Below, one piece after another: positions 30,521-42,986 of a stretch of 64,000 nt of DNA (the first letter of the stretch is position 1; every line of letters starts with the position of its first letter). Location: the NCBI RefSeq assembly GCF_963675165.1, contig NC_087381.1:2480001-2544000 (forward strand), read 5' to 3'. The DNA is from Halichondria panicea. Lineage: Eukaryota > Porifera > Demospongiae > Suberitida > Halichondriidae. The notes beneath the pieces were generated by a model. That model saw only the letters and a list, made by a program, of their open reading frames with translations, had not been told where the DNA came from and ran no database searches. Position numbers and translations under genes: made by a program.

Positions 30521-32038
30521 ATGAAGTGCAAGTACAGAGTGAGATGGTTCTATTCTAAAGGAGCACTACTTGTTCTGCTCTGGTTTCTGCTTGTTACGTT
30601 TGTCATCGTATCAATGAAGAGAATCTTGCCTTCCATAAAATATTCAACAGGTGTCTTTTGGGTATACGGTGTTTTATTGCTTCTATCAATTTTGACAGTG
30701 CCACTAACAGGGTGGCTGGCTGACGCAAAGTTTGGAAACTATAAAGTAGTAAGATTTGGTGTATGGCTTTTATTCCTTGCTACTGTTTTTAATTGCTTTT
30801 ATAGTTTAATTGTACCATTTGTAGGTAATGTTTTGGTTCTGAGATCATTTGTGTTTGTTATATACAGTTTGTTTTTGGTAGGAGGTGTTGGTTGCTCTTT
30901 AGTATTGTTTCAACTGGGTATGGATCAGATGCCTGATGCTTCAAGCTCCAGCATTAGCAGCTTTATCACTTGGTTTGTATATTGTGGTATATTGGGAAGC
31001 TATTTAAGCGATGTTTTATATACTCTGAAGGTAGACTGTTTGGATGTTTTATTGGGTACCAACTACCAACAGGTTTGGAGTTTGCTTCTTGTTCTATCTA
31101 TAAGCTGTGCTCTTATTTCGGATTTTTGTCTCTCCAAAAATTGGCTAATAATTGAACCAAAGTCACCAAACTCCCTCAGAACCATCTACCAAGTTCTCAA
31201 GTTTGCAGCCAAGCACAAAGCTCCCCTCAATCGCAGTGCTCTCACATACTGGGAGGAAGACATTCCTTCAAGAATGGACCTGGGAAAGTCGAGATATGGT
31301 GGTCCATTCACTACAGAGCAAGTTGAAGATGTAAAGACTATGTTTCGTATTTTCCTGGTAGGCTTGTCAATAACACTGATTAGTTTGTCTAGTTCCTTTT
31401 ATCCAGACGTTGTATTGATACCCAGTGGTCTGAACTTATGTAGTGCGCATATAGTGAGATTTTTTTCATATAGTGAGGCTTTATGTTTCATACTTTGGAC
31501 TTTATTTCATGAGTTTCTACTATTTCCACTGCTTAGAGACAGGCTTCCAAGTATTCTAAAGAGAATAGGAATTGCTTCATTTCTTTTGTTTGCTGTGAGT
31601 TTAATATGCTTGATTCTAAAGCTCATTAATTATCACTTTGAAGGAGATTTGATAGCAATTGATTGGACTGTTCTTATACTTTACAAATCAATGCAAGGAT
31701 TGATTACTCAAACTTTTGCCACTTCAGCACTTGAATTTATTTGTTCCCAATCACCGTACAGTATGAGAGGTCTGCTTACAGCATGTATAGCCATATTCAC
31801 TTTTCTGTCCTTTAGTGTCGGTTATGGTACAAGGTTATTATTGAAGAAATACACTTGTGAGGCAAGCTGGTATTTTCCAATTTCTTGGTGTGTGAAAGTA
31901 ACTCTAAGCAGTACTGGACTAATCCTTTACTGTGTTGTGGCTCGTCGGTACAAGAGAAGAGTGAGGGGAGATGGTTATTTTGCACAGACAATTGTGGAAG
32001 AAGTTTACGATCGTTATCTCACTCCAAGAGACAACTAG
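30521..32038 (+). CDS. POT/PTR-like membrane transporter, group A, intact
   Basis: 505 codons from the ATG conserved in all group A copies. An in-frame ATG at 30437 would add 28 residues, but that stretch matches untranslated upstream sequence of other units, so I prefer 30521. It carries the family landmarks [43 protein letters not shown] and [14 protein letters not shown], with tail DRYLTPRDN. It is followed by a decayed hydroxylase exon (32187), as expected for the duplicated unit. Probable multi-pass plasma or endolysosomal membrane carrier; substrate unknown. Confidence 0.85.
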   Translation: MKCKYRVRWFYSKGALLVLLWFLLVTFVIVSMKRILPSIKYSTGVFWVYGVLLLLSILTVPLTGWLADAKFGNYKVVRFGVWLLFLATVFNCFYSLIVPFVGNVLVLRSFVFVIYSLFLVGGVGCSLVLFQLGMDQMPDASSSSISSFITWFVYCGILGSYLSDVLYTLKVDCLDVLLGTNYQQVWSLLLVLSISCALISDFCLSKNWLIIEPKSPNSLRTIYQVLKFAAKHKAPLNRSALTYWEEDIPSRMDLGKSRYGGPFTTEQVEDVKTMFRIFLVGLSITLISLSSSFYPDVVLIPSGLNLCSAHIVRFFSYSEALCFILWTLFHEFLLFPLLRDRLPSILKRIGIASFLLFAVSLICLILKLINYHFEGDLIAIDWTVLILYKSMQGLITQTFATSALEFICSQSPYSMRGLLTACIAIFTFLSFSVGYGTRLLLKKYTCEASWYFPISWCVKVTLSSTGLILYCVVARRYKRRVRGDGYFAQTIVEEVYDRYLTPRDN

Positions 32039-32186
32039 CTATTAACAGACTGTAACATGTATATAATTATAGTATTTTGGTATTACAACTTTAGCAGTCA
32101 TTACTATTATCATAGTTAGTATGTATATTCACTCATTGCTTTGCTGATCATGATTAGATTTGTGTATGTGCGCATGTTTTTAAGAA

Positions 32187-32230
32187 GTATTCGGGGTGAA
32201 AATATCGCACTCGGACAGGTGCTTGCTGGC
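32187..32230 (+). pseudogene. Relic of the hydroxylase exon VFAEKIS
   Basis: Decayed match to 7013-7070 (GAAAATATCGCAC and GTGCTTGCTGG), downstream of the transporter at 30521. Confidence 0.6.
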
Positions 32231-33561
32231 GAGTAGTATTTTTAGCCAGTATACTATACTGTTATCTGTGAAACCAGCATGTATTCCGACTGTGTTGCTT
32301 TAATTTATTAATTCATGTGTACACCGATGAAGTTGTATTATAACCGAGTTACTTCATTTCATATATATAGTTTCATCAGCTCGCAAAGAACGATACTTTT
32401 CTTTATAGGATTGTGTGGTTCACCATACTGTATAGCAGGTATAAGGTTTTGAAAATGAGGCAATTGAACTATTATTGTCGATTTTAAACGTCGACGATCA
32501 TGGTGCATGGCATTACTTATCACGTGGGATATAATAATATACTGGGACTGAGTAGTAGACTATAGTGAGCTATCAATTTGTAAGAAGAGAGACTCTGCAT
32601 TACAATACAAAAGCCCAAGAATTAATTTCGTATCAGCAAACTATACAAACGACAGAACCAGAACCAAACGACAGAACCATGCAACAACAACTGAAAAGGG
32701 TAATGAATGGACAACTCGAATAATCCAGAACAATCCGAAGAGGAAGGATGCACGATAAATCGGAAACCAAGGAAAAACTGTGATCACACAACATCATAAA
32801 TGTGGTATAACAAGTGTAATAAATACATAACAAAACACATCAGGATAGAATAGGATAGGTCAAGATAGATCACGTACAGCACATCATGAACAATCACGCT
32901 CTCGCCAGTACACACCAACAGCCTATTCTGATTCAAACTTTGAAAAAATCTTCAAGCCTAATCATGTGCTGAGATCCATGAAGTAGTGATAATACTGAGT
33001 GCATGGGAAAGGTTTATGGTTAGCATACATATTGAACCACATCAAAGAAAGAGAAAGATAACACCACCTTTGTGTTGAAAGGTTCTTTGGGAAACTTCCC
33101 AGTATATAGATCTACTAAGTGAATTTGATGTGGCTATTATAATAATAGCACTTTCAAATTGGGGAAATTTCGCTTGTGAATCAATTGATTAAATGCACAT
33201 GCATGCAGGCTAATGAATTTTAATGAGGCTCATCATTCATACCGTTAGCAAGAAAGATATAAAATTTGTTCCGTTTTATCGAGGTTTGATAATCAATAAT
33301 ACACCCAACACAACACTCGTTTTTACACCGTCAATAAGAAAGTTAGACCTTATGTTGAAAGCCTTTCCAAAGCCTTTTGGAAAACCTTCCAATGCTGATA
33401 CAGCACTAGGTGAATACATGTGTGAATCATTGGAATTGCTGCCTCACTCTATATGGCATACTTTTAGTTTCATTTGGAAATCATATAGATCTATAGCTAT
33501 ACTTGCGCCATGCCATAATATAGCTATAGTGGATACAGTGAAATTGGACACATGGTAAGCC
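32231..33561. other. Spacer between transporter units; duplicated with 50460-51061
   Basis: No gene supported. From about 32955 to 33540 it is nearly identical to 50468-51060, including a weak relic of the hydroxylase exon text CTGAGATCC. This shows a segmental duplication that also carried the following transporter copy. Confidence 0.7.
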
Positions 33562-35084
33562 ATGAAGTGCAAGTACAGAGTGAGATGGTTCTATTCCAAA
33601 GGAGCACTACTTGGTTCTGTTCTGGTTTCTACTTATCACCTTTGTCATCACATCAATGGTCAAAGTTTTTCCGAGTCCTTCCACAACAGATTTATACACT
33701 TGGGTGTATGTTTTTTTTTATTAATTCTGTCGCTTTTGGTTGGGCCACTGGCAGGATGGCTGGCTGATGCTAAGTTTGGAAACTATAAAGTAGTAAGATT
33801 TGGTGTATGGCTTTTATTTCTTGCTACTGTTCTTAATTGCTTCTATTTACTTAATTGCAGACAACACTTTGGCCCTGAGATTATTTTTGTTTGTGATATA
33901 CATTTTGTTTATTGTAGGATGTGTTAGTTCCTTTTTGGTATTGTTTTAACTGGGTATGGATCAGTTGCCTGATGCTTCAAGCTCCAGCATTAGCAGCTAT
34001 ATCACTTGGTTTGCTTGTAGTGGTATATTGGGAGCCTATTATGGCAATTTCTTATATACTTTGAAATTGTTCTGCTTGCAGGATGTTTTATGGTACTCAA
34101 ACTATCAACAGGTTTGGAGCTTGCTTCTTGTTGTGTCTTTAAGCTGTGTTCTTATTTCGGATTTTTGTCTCTCCCGAAAATGGCTAATAATTGAACCAAA
34201 GTCACCAAACTCTCTCAGAACCATCTACCAAGTTCTCAAGTTTGCAAAAAAGCACAAAGCTCCCCTCAATCGCAGTGCTCTCACATACTGGGAGGAAGAC
34301 ATTCCTTCAAGAATGGACCTGGGAAAGTCGAGATATGGTGGTCCATTCACTACAGAGCAAGTTGAAGATGTAAAGACTATGTTTCGTATTTTCCTTGTAT
34401 AGGCTTGTCATTAATGGTGATTGGCTTGCCTATTTCTTTGCATCCACACTATTTTGATATGCCCAGTGGTCTGAACATATGTAATTCACATAATTATAAT
34501 GAAATCATTTTCATATAATTTGAATTTATGTTTCATAGTTTGGACTTTATTGCACGAGTTTTTAATATTTCCGCTGCCTTAGAGACAGGCTTCCAAGTAT
34601 TTTAAAAAGGATAGGAATTGCTTCATTTCTTTTTGTTGTCATTAGTTTGATATGCTTGATTCTGAGCCTCATTAATTATCACTTTGAAGGAGGTTTGATA
34701 GCAATTGATTGGACCGTTTTTGCACTTTACGGATCAATGCAAGGATTGATTACTCAAACTTTTGCCACTTCAGCACTTGAATTTATTTGTTCCCAATCAC
34801 CATACAGCATGAGAGGTCTTCTCACAGCATGTATAGCGGTCTTAGTTTCTTTATCCTCCGTATTTGGTTTTGGTACAAGGTTATTATTGGAGAAATACAC
34901 TTGTGAGGCAAGCTGCTGTTTTCCTGTTTCTTGGTGTGTGAAAGTAACTCTAAGCAGTATTGGACTAATCTTTTACTGTGTTGTGGCTTGTCGGTACAAG
35001 AGAAGAGTGAGGGGAGATGGTTATTTTGCACAGACAATTGTGGAAGAAGTTTACGATCGTTATCTCACTCCAAGAGACAGTTAG
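33562..35084 (+). pseudogene. POT-like transporter pseudogene, group A (copy 7)
   Basis: The full length is recognisable, with the original start and stop regions. Lesions include an extra G near 33613, an extra T near 33846, CAA to TAA at about 33949, an extra base near 34400 and another near 34580. The middle (33956-34402) and the 3' part (34647-35084) are open and close to functional copies. It shares the deletion after YLIA with copies 1 and 13. Confidence 0.85.
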
Positions 35085-35244
35085 CTAGTGACAGACTGTA
35101 ACATGTATAATATACTTTTTTGGTTATAGTATTTTGGTCAGCTAATTATGCCAACTTTAGCAATCACATAGTGCATGCATGTATACTCGTTGCTTTGCTG
35201 ACATGATGATTTGTGTATACATGACATGTGCATGCTTTTAAGAC

Positions 35245-35316
35245 GTGTTGTTTGCAGAGAAAATATTGCGCTGTATATATGCTGGCCAACCTATTGCCTT
35301 GGACAGGTGTTTGCTG
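35245..35316 (+). pseudogene. Well-preserved relic of the hydroxylase exon VFAEKIS...GQPVAL
   Basis: Reads VLFAEKILRC, then AGQPIAL, and is still followed by GTGAGT. It is the best preserved copy of the exon at 7013-7070 outside the gene, directly downstream of transporter copy 7. Confidence 0.75.
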
Positions 35317-37506
35317 GTGAGTCAGTATCCTATAAATTATGTTTAGCAGTCACTAGGAGAAAAGAATGCAATAATTATGTTGGTCAATCTATATAGCTGT
35401 TGTCCTAGTTGGTGTTTGCTGGTGAGTTGTCTGTATGAAACCAGCATGCATTTGACTGTGTTGCTTTTGTTAATACATGACTTGTATGAAGTAACTTCAA
35501 ATCATAGTAGTATAAAATTATACTAGATACATAAGCTTGCAAAGAACGGATTGTGCATGTGGTTTACCATACCATATAGCAGGTAGCATATATGAATGAT
35601 TTGATGATCATGGTGCTTCGTGTTATTTATGACGTGGGATACGATATACTGGGACTGAGTAGTAAATTAGTGAACTAATCAATTTTTATGAAGAGAGACT
35701 CTGCCTTTACATATAATACAAAGTCCAAGAATTAAGTATAATTATGGTCAATGCGACTCCACTCAATGATATCCCCTATAGTGTTGTACCAGTAGAACAC
35801 ATCTACAATATTTTTTATTCACTGTTTTTGTTTTTGGATACAAGGTTGTAGGTTACAGGTAACTGGTTGTATAGGGGTATAGCATGCTCGAGATATAACC
35901 TATTACTTTATACGTCAAGTTAACAGCAATATCCTTTCAAATTTCCTATTAAATCACTTATTATTCCCTCCAAAGCACAACATAAATCTCATGTTATCGC
36001 ATGCACAAGTAACATCGAACTATATAAAATAGCCACATGACACCAAAGAGATAGTTAACCACCAGTACTTCCATCAGGCCCATATGTTTATACTAGACAA
36101 TGGATGACCTGTATTTCCAAAACTTGCATGCCTGTTATATTCTCATAGAGCAATGCTGAGAAATGATTGCTCCACTGCTATAGGTATGTGTGTCTATATA
36201 TTTTACCCTCTCATTAATTTTGCATAATTTCTGTCTCCATGCACTTAATATTATTCTAGAAACTGCCTTGCTTTGTCAAGTACATCAAAAGATGTTCCCG
36301 GAGAGAACAACTTATGTCTGATCGAGATACTGAGATCCCTAGAGAAGTAAGTAAGTAAGGATGTAAAACTCATTTTTTCTATGCATGGTAGGACACTGAT
36401 CAAATTGTTGACACAAATTACAAATTCAGTTTCCTGAAATTCCATTGTTTATCAGGATAATTATCTCTTTAAGATAAACCCTCACGCAGATCATTTTAAT
36501 ACAATGGAACATAGATTATGCTGGCATAATTTTGAGCATCATAATTATAGACACATATATTTTGGCGAGAATTATGCTGGCATAATAATGGGAACCTTTA
36601 TAAACAATTTAGAACAATTATAGGCAGATTTTGAAAATACAGGTCAGTCAAGTCAATAGTATGAACATATGTAGTCCTGATGGGAGTATACTGGGTAGCT
36701 CATACAAATTGGTGGATAATTATCTCCTTAATTAGCATGGCATCATTCTATATAGCGTTTAATGAGTGATCCTGCTCTGCGTCATGCAGGCATCCCAACA
36801 ACAGCCGATACCAGCACCCAGACGTCATTTGACAAGAGATAGGTAGGAACCTTAACCATGAATCGAACTAATTAACTAAATTATGTCTTATGTTATTTGT
36901 GTGATTATTATTTACGCATACATGTATTCCTTTGTTTGGTGCCCGCTGCATCATCATATTTCCAACTCTCAGAATAATTTTTATATGCTTAACTTAGAGT
37001 TTGTCATGCAGTAGACTTGGAAGTAAAACTATGCACTGGTAGTCTAACACTGTATTTCAATGATCAGCAACAAAGTAATACCGATCTATAATCCAAACCC
37101 ATGCAGTTAAACTAAAGAGCAACCAGCATTTGGAAAGCATAATGACATTATCCTCGAGACAGAACGGCAAAATTCTTCATTGAGGTATTTTTTGAAATGC
37201 AGCTATCAGCCAAGCGCTGCACTGTCCTAAGGGTTGCCGGTAGATTAGCGAGAGTCTACTGTAGATATGCACTGAAACAAACGAATGTACTCATCTAATT
37301 TCATCTTTGCAGTAGCCAGTGTAGCAATCAAAACGATAAAGGAGGGTGCTCCAGCTGATCTCTAACCCGTCTGCAATAATAGAAAAGTACTTGAGGACAC
37401 AAATGGATTATTGTAAAACTGATATATAAAACATCAGACTCACCACAACATAACTTAAAAACCCCGGAGATAAGATTGAATAAAGGTCGCCATTAACAAC
37501 ACAAAG
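35317..37506. other. Spacer with hydroxylase exon relics and repeat pieces
   Basis: Holds the exon relics at 36152-36345 and a MITE right end at about 37236-37262. The paired words AATTATGCTGGCATAAT near 36515 and 36570 are also found near 48605 and 48650. A splice-bordered block at about 36790-36841 reads QQQPIPAPRR but cannot be tied to a gene. Confidence 0.5.
36152..36345 (+). pseudogene. Relics of two consecutive hydroxylase exons with their intron
   Basis: 36152-36183 matches the exon at 3797-3838 and 36261-36345 matches the exon at 3900-3992 (GATGTTCCCGGAGAGAACAA, TGTCTGATCGAGAT), with an intron of similar length between them. They precede the transporter at 38229, as the real exons precede the transporter at 4391. 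Confidence 0.8.
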
Positions 37507-37915
37507 ATGGACTCGATTGTGAAGATTAATGTCTTTGTGCTACTGACAATCACACTCTATGGTGGTGGTCTATCCTTTGTGGTGTGGAATCTACATATAT
37601 ATGCCAAAGTGTGAGTCTAAAGACTGACGATTTAATGACAGAATTTCACAGTCTAAAGATCGAGAATCAGAACCAAAACACTGAATTGCAAAGTCTGAAG
37701 TCTGAGAATGCAAATCTACAGAACCAAATCACTCAACTGCAAGATATTGTCGGAACTAATCCAAACCCCTATCACTTGAGTGACGAAGCCACGGTGATGG
37801 ACACACTAAAGCGACTAACTCGACAATCTCGCTCCTCTCAAAATGCTAAAGAAGGCCCTCAGGGAATTCATGGAGAGCCTGGAGTCAAAGGACACATTGG
37901 CTATCCTGGCTATAA
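37507..37915 (+). pseudogene. Broken secreted coiled-coil/collagen-like gene fragment
   Basis: An ATG at 37507 opens a signal-peptide-like segment (MDSIVKINVFVLLTITLYGG). The body continues in another frame from about 37584: a heptad-rich coiled coil (SLKIENQNQNTELQSLKSEN), then a short collagen stretch of about seven Gly-X-Y triplets (GPQGIHGEPGVKGHIGYPG). The collagen stops abruptly at an AT-rich junction. A one-base frame change separates the signal peptide from the body. It is probably the 5' fragment of a short collagen/C1q-like gene trapped in the transporter array. It could alternatively be a first exon with a downstream part elsewhere. Confidence 0.55.
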
Positions 37916-38228
37916 TTATATGACGTTGCGTACACCGCTTAAATTAGGTTTAAGGCAATCTTTGGTAAAATATACCAAATTGCACATACACATTATCAAA
38001 GAGAAAGTTAGGCCCTGTGTCACATACATAACATTGTATATATAGGCCAATAATTGATGCATCACTTGGTGAATACGCTCGTGAATCACTGATTAATTTT
38101 GGCAATTCAGTAAGCCCCACTTTTAGCTTCAAATAACAGTCATCTATATAGTAACGGTGTCAATGCCACAGAAGATTGTAGTACGTGGATCGATATAATC
38201 ATAGTGATATTGAAAGTACAGTTTAGCC

Positions 38229-39764
38229 ATGCAGTGCAAGTACAGAGTGAGGTGGTTCTATTCCAAAGGAGCTCTACTTGTTCTGTTCTGGATTCTAATT
38301 ATCACCTTTGTCATCACATCAATGCTCAAAATTCTACTTTTCAAGGAATATTCAACGGATATCTATTGGATGTACGGTGTTTTAGTTCTTCTGTCAATTT
38401 TGGTTGCACCACTGGCAGGATGGCTGGCTGATGCAAAGTTTGGAAACTACAAAGTAGTAAAATTTGGTATATGGACTTTATTTCTTGTTGCTGTTCTTAT
38501 TTGCTTCTATTACTTAATTGCACCATTTGTAGGCGACACTTTGGTTTTGAGGTTGCTTCTTTTTGTGATATACGTTTTGTGTATGGCAGGAGGTATTGGT
38601 TGCTCTTTATTACTGTTCCAACTGGGTATGGATCAGATGCCTGATGCTTCAAGCTCCAGCATTAGCAGCTATATCACTTGGTTTGCTTGTAGTGGTATAT
38701 TGGGAGCATATTTTAGCAATTTCTTATATACTTTGAAGTTGTTCTGCTTGCAGGATGTTTCATGGTACTCCAACTACCAACAGGTTTGGAGCTTGCTTCT
38801 TGTTCTGTCTTTAAGCTGTGTTCTTATTTCGGATTTTTGTCTCTCTCGAAAGTGGCTAATAATTGAACCAAAGTCACCAAACTCTCTCAAAACCATCTAC
38901 CAAGTTCTCAAGTTTGCAGCCAAGCACAAAGCTCCCCTCAATTGCAGTGCTCTCACATACTGGGAGGAAGACATTCCTTCAAGAATGGACCTGGGAAAGT
39001 CGAGATATGGTGGTCCATTCACTACAGAGCAAGTTGAAGATGTAAAGACTATGTTTCGTATTCTCTTAGTAGGTTTTCCGTTAGTATTGATTGGTTCGCC
39101 ATTTTTCTTGTATCCAGGAATGGATATATTGAAGCCCTATGGTTTTAATTTATGTAGTGCAAAAGTAGTGAAACTATTTTCATATGACGAAGTTTGGTGT
39201 TTCATAGTTTGGACGTTAGTGCACGAGTTTGTAATCTTTCCACTGTTTAGAGACAGGCTTCCAAGTATTCTAAAGAGGATAGGAATTGCTTCATTTCTTT
39301 CTGCATCTGTGAGTTTGATATGCTTGATTCTCAGCCTCATTAATTATCACTTTGAAGGAGGTTTGATAGCAATTGATTGGACCATTTCTGTACTTTACAG
39401 ATCAATGCAAGGATTGATTGCTCAAACTCTCGTCTCTTCAGCAATAGAATTTATTTGTTCCCAATCACCATACGGTATGAGAGGTCTACTTTCTGCATAT
39501 GTTGTCATCTTGGCTCCTCTGTCTGCCGTGTTTGGTTCTGGTATGTCGTTTTTATTAAAAATATATACTTATAAGGCATGCTGCTGTTTTCCTGTTTCTT
39601 GGTGTGTAAAAGTAACTCTATGCACTATTGGACTAATCTTTTACTGTGTTGTGGCTCGTCGGTACAAGAAAAGAGTGAGGGGAGATGGTTATTTTGCACA
39701 GGCAATTGTGGAAGAAGTTTACGATCGTTATCTCACTGTAAACAAAACTATTGACAAAATGTAA
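38229..39764 (+). CDS. POT/PTR-like membrane transporter, group A, intact
   Basis: 511 codons, starting [17 protein letters not shown]. All family landmarks are present: [25 protein letters not shown], a central loop with [16 protein letters not shown], and CSQSPYGMRGLLSA. It differs from the other intact group A proteins in the tail (RYLTVNKTIDKM) and over the later membrane segments, for example the loop before TM8 (YPGMDILKPYGFNLC). It is preceded by relic hydroxylase exons (36152) and followed by a weak exon relic near 39829. Substrate unknown. Confidence 0.85.
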   Translation: MQCKYRVRWFYSKGALLVLFWILIITFVITSMLKILLFKEYSTDIYWMYGVLVLLSILVAPLAGWLADAKFGNYKVVKFGIWTLFLVAVLICFYYLIAPFVGDTLVLRLLLFVIYVLCMAGGIGCSLLLFQLGMDQMPDASSSSISSYITWFACSGILGAYFSNFLYTLKLFCLQDVSWYSNYQQVWSLLLVLSLSCVLISDFCLSRKWLIIEPKSPNSLKTIYQVLKFAAKHKAPLNCSALTYWEEDIPSRMDLGKSRYGGPFTTEQVEDVKTMFRILLVGFPLVLIGSPFFLYPGMDILKPYGFNLCSAKVVKLFSYDEVWCFIVWTLVHEFVIFPLFRDRLPSILKRIGIASFLSASVSLICLILSLINYHFEGGLIAIDWTISVLYRSMQGLIAQTLVSSAIEFICSQSPYGMRGLLSAYVVILAPLSAVFGSGMSFLLKIYTYKACCCFPVSWCVKVTLCTIGLIFYCVVARRYKKRVRGDGYFAQAIVEEVYDRYLTVNKTIDKM

Positions 39765-40422
39765 TTATACTATAGTCGGTCTCTTAGTTGTTTTACGGAT
39801 TAAATGTGTGTATGCATGTACTTTAACAGGTGCATGTACATGCTTGTAGTGAACATAACGTATCGTAAAATGCTGATAAATTTAATGTGTTGCCTTAATT
39901 GGGTGGTTGCCGGTGATCTAGTATATATATCTATCTGAATCATGTATCACCTGTGTTGCTTTTGTTACGTCATGCCTTCACTTATAATATAAATTTCTCC
40001 AGCTCAAGATGTTTTGATTATTTAGTTCACCCTACATTATTTCAAGTATGTTTGCGTATTGTATACAGCCATGCATGAATGTGTCGATTATGTCTGCATG
40101 ATCAAGATATCCATGGTGACGCTGATTCTGAGATCCTTTGACCATTTTGTATGTGAGGAGGTTTTAAATTATTAGGACACATCAAAGTTTGCGCATTTAT
40201 GTTGAAATACCAATCACATATAAAAGCGAATTTCATAATTAAAAGGCTTACTTTGTTATTCAGAAGCACTTGGTGAATATTCTGGTTATTCAGAAATGCA
40301 GCTGTATTGTCTGCACTATAGATACTTCTTAGTTTTAGTTTCATAAATGCCCACATAAATGTAGTTGCTCGTGTCAATGTAGATTGTAACGAATACGGAA
40401 AAGTTGAACGCATAGTTTAGCC
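39765..40422. other. Spacer between transporter units
   Basis: No gene. It contains a very weak relic of the hydroxylase exon near 39829 and the CTGAGATCC relic near 40128. The upstream phrases common to group A units are at 40320-40420. Confidence 0.5.
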
Positions 40423-41942
40423 ATGAAGTGCAAGTACAGAGTGAGGTGGTTCTATTCCAAAGGAGCCCTACTTGTTCTGTTCTGGACTCTAATTATCATC
40501 TTTGTCATCATATCAATCGCGAATGTTTTTCCTTCCATAAAAAAGTCTTATTGGGTGTACATTATTTTTTATTTCTATCAATTTTGGCTGCACCACTGGC
40601 AGGATGGCTGGCTGATGCAAAGTTTGGAAACTATAAAGTAGTAAGATTTGGTGTGTGGCTTTTATTCGTATCCGCTGTTTTTAATTGCTTCTATTATCTA
40701 ATTGTACCATTTTTCGGTAACACTTTGGTCTTGAGATGGTTTGTATTTGTGATATACGTTGTGTTTATGATAGGAGGTGCTGGCTGCTCTTTAGCATTGT
40801 TTCAACTTGGTATGGATCAGATGCCTGACGCTTCAAGCTCAAGCATTAGCAGTTTTATCACTTGGTTTGTTTGTAGTGCTATATTGGGAGCCTATTTTGG
40901 CAATTTTTTAATTGCTTTATTGGTGTTTTGCTTGGATATTTCGCTGCATTCCAACTATCAACAGATTTGGAGCTTGCTTGTTGTTCTGTCTTTAAGCTGT
41001 GTTCTTATTTCGGATTTTTGTCTCTCCAAAAATTGGCTGATAATTGAACCAAAGTCACCAAGCTCCCTCAAAACCATCTACCAAGTGCTCAAGTTTGCAG
41101 CCAAGCATAAAACTCCCCTTAATTGCAGTGCTCTCACATACTGGGAGGAAGACATACCTTCAAGAATGGACCTGGGAAAGTCGAGATATGGTGGTCCATT
41201 CACTACAGAGCAAGTTGAAGATGTAAAAACTGTATTTCGTATTTTCTTGGTAAGTTTGTCAATAACGGTGATTGGTTTATCCATTTCGAATTCATTGCAT
41301 CCAGGTTTAGATAAGTTGATACCCAGTGATTTGAACTTATGTAATGCACAAATAGTGAAGTTATTTTCATATAATGAGAGTTTTTGTTTCATACTTTGGA
41401 CTTTAGTGCACGAGTTTCTAATCTTTCCACTACTTAGAGACAGGCTTCCTAGTATTCTAAAGAGGATAGGAATTGCTTCATTTCTTTCTGCTTTAGTGAC
41501 TTTGATATGCTTGATTCTGAAGCTCATTAATTATCACTTTGAAGGAGGTTTGATAGCAATTGATTGGACTGTTTCTGTACTTTACGGATCAATGCAAGGA
41601 TTGATTGCTCAAACTTTTTCCACTTCAACAGTTGAATTTATTTGTTCCCAATCACCATACAGCATGAGAGGTCTGCTTACAGCATGTATAGCCATCTCAG
41701 TTCTTTTGTCTTTCATACACAGTTCTGGTACAACATTTTTATTGAAGAAATATTATACTTGTGAGGCAAGCTTGTGTTTTCCTGTTTCTTGGTGTGTGAA
41801 AGTAACTCTAAGCAGTATTGGACTAATCTTTTACTGTGTTGTGGCTCGTCAGTACAAGAGAAGAGTGAGGGGAGATGGTTATTTTGCACAGACAATTGTG
41901 GAAGAAGTTTACGATCGTTATCTCACTCCAAGAGACAACTAG
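40423..41942 (+). pseudogene. POT-like transporter, group A, with a single one-base frameshift
   Basis: Open over the whole length except for one shift: codons 1-48 are in the first frame, then from GVLLLLSIL-equivalent codons onward the frame is +2. Comparison with other copies places the lesion in the T run 40565-40570, where one T is missing. The remaining ~455 codons are open through DRYLTPRDN. This could be a very recent pseudogene, an allele, or a sequencing error in a homopolymer. Confidence 0.8.
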
Positions 41943-42092
41943 CTATTAACAGACTGTAACATGCATATAATTATAGTATTTGGTATTACAACTTTAGCAG
42001 TCATTACTATTATCATATAGTTAGTGCATGTATACTCACTCGTTGCTTTGCTGATCATGATTAGATTTGTGTATGTGCGCATGTTTTTAAGA

Positions 42093-42138
42093 AGTGTTCG
42101 GGGAGAAAATATCGCACTTGGACAGCTAGGTGCTTGAT
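42093..42138 (+). pseudogene. Relic of the hydroxylase exon VFAEKIS
   Basis: GTGTTCGGGGAGAAAATATC matches the start of the exon at 7013, downstream of the 40423 copy. Confidence 0.6.
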
Positions 42139-42584
42139 GGTGCATGAGTACTATGCTGTTATCTGTGAAACCAGCATAATTATGATGAAGTTGTAGTATA
42201 ACAGAGTTACTTCATCTCATAGTATAATTTCATCAGCTCACAAAGAACGGTATTTTTATTTATTGGATTGTGTGTACCGTATAGCAGCTAGGTACTGCCC
42301 TTTGCAGCTCAATTGGAAGTAAATTAAAAACAAAAAAACCCTTGAGATAAGTGTAACAGTAAACCACAATACTATATATGGAGCAAGGACAAAATTTGGG
42401 AACAATAGTGTAAGACCAGTTTAATTTGTTGTTGTAGTTTTTTCACGCTATTTGGTGTAACTCATAATTATTAGCTCACGTGAAGTTTTAGTAAATAGTA
42501 AAATGCAAAAAATCACTTGAGATAAGTGTTTACCTGATGCTGAACCAGTCTCCAATTCTCTGCCACATAACTCCTCTTGATAAG

Positions 42585-42727
42585 CAGTGGTGTCGGAAAG
42601 GGGGGGAGGCTCCAGGGGCTGGAGCCCCCATCTTTCTAGGCTAGATGACTTGTCAAGCTGCACTATGTAGATAGCCGCACTTAAAAAACTAGATCCCCTC
42701 ATTGAGAAATTGCTTCGTATGCCACTG
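42585..42727. mobile_element. Small hAT-like MITE, 5-bp target duplication
   Basis: 143 bp with CAGTGG ... CCACTG ends, flanked by ATAAG on both sides (42580-42584 and 42728-42732). The interior has a GGCTCCAGGGGCTGGAGCCC palindrome. No coding capacity. Confidence 0.6.
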
Positions 42728-42986
42728 ATAAGGGTTTCCTGGTTACCCAACCAGTAGTTTATTGAATGTTTAGGTTAACTTATAAATCTATATATATCCA
42801 CATGAATCTTCTGTTTCAAAATTTAAACGTTTTTATTTTATTTTATTTTATAATAATTCAGCATATAGCATAGGATATACACAATTAGCTAGTATAGCTA
42901 TAGATGTAAAGTGCATCCTAAAGAATGTGTACAGAAATATTTAAACACACTGACAAGCAGTAACAATATCTTCTATATTGTGCGTA

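Noticed and set aside
36790-36841. Splice-bordered proline-rich block QQQPIPAPRR
   Set aside because: Too short, with no neighbouring exons in a compatible frame.
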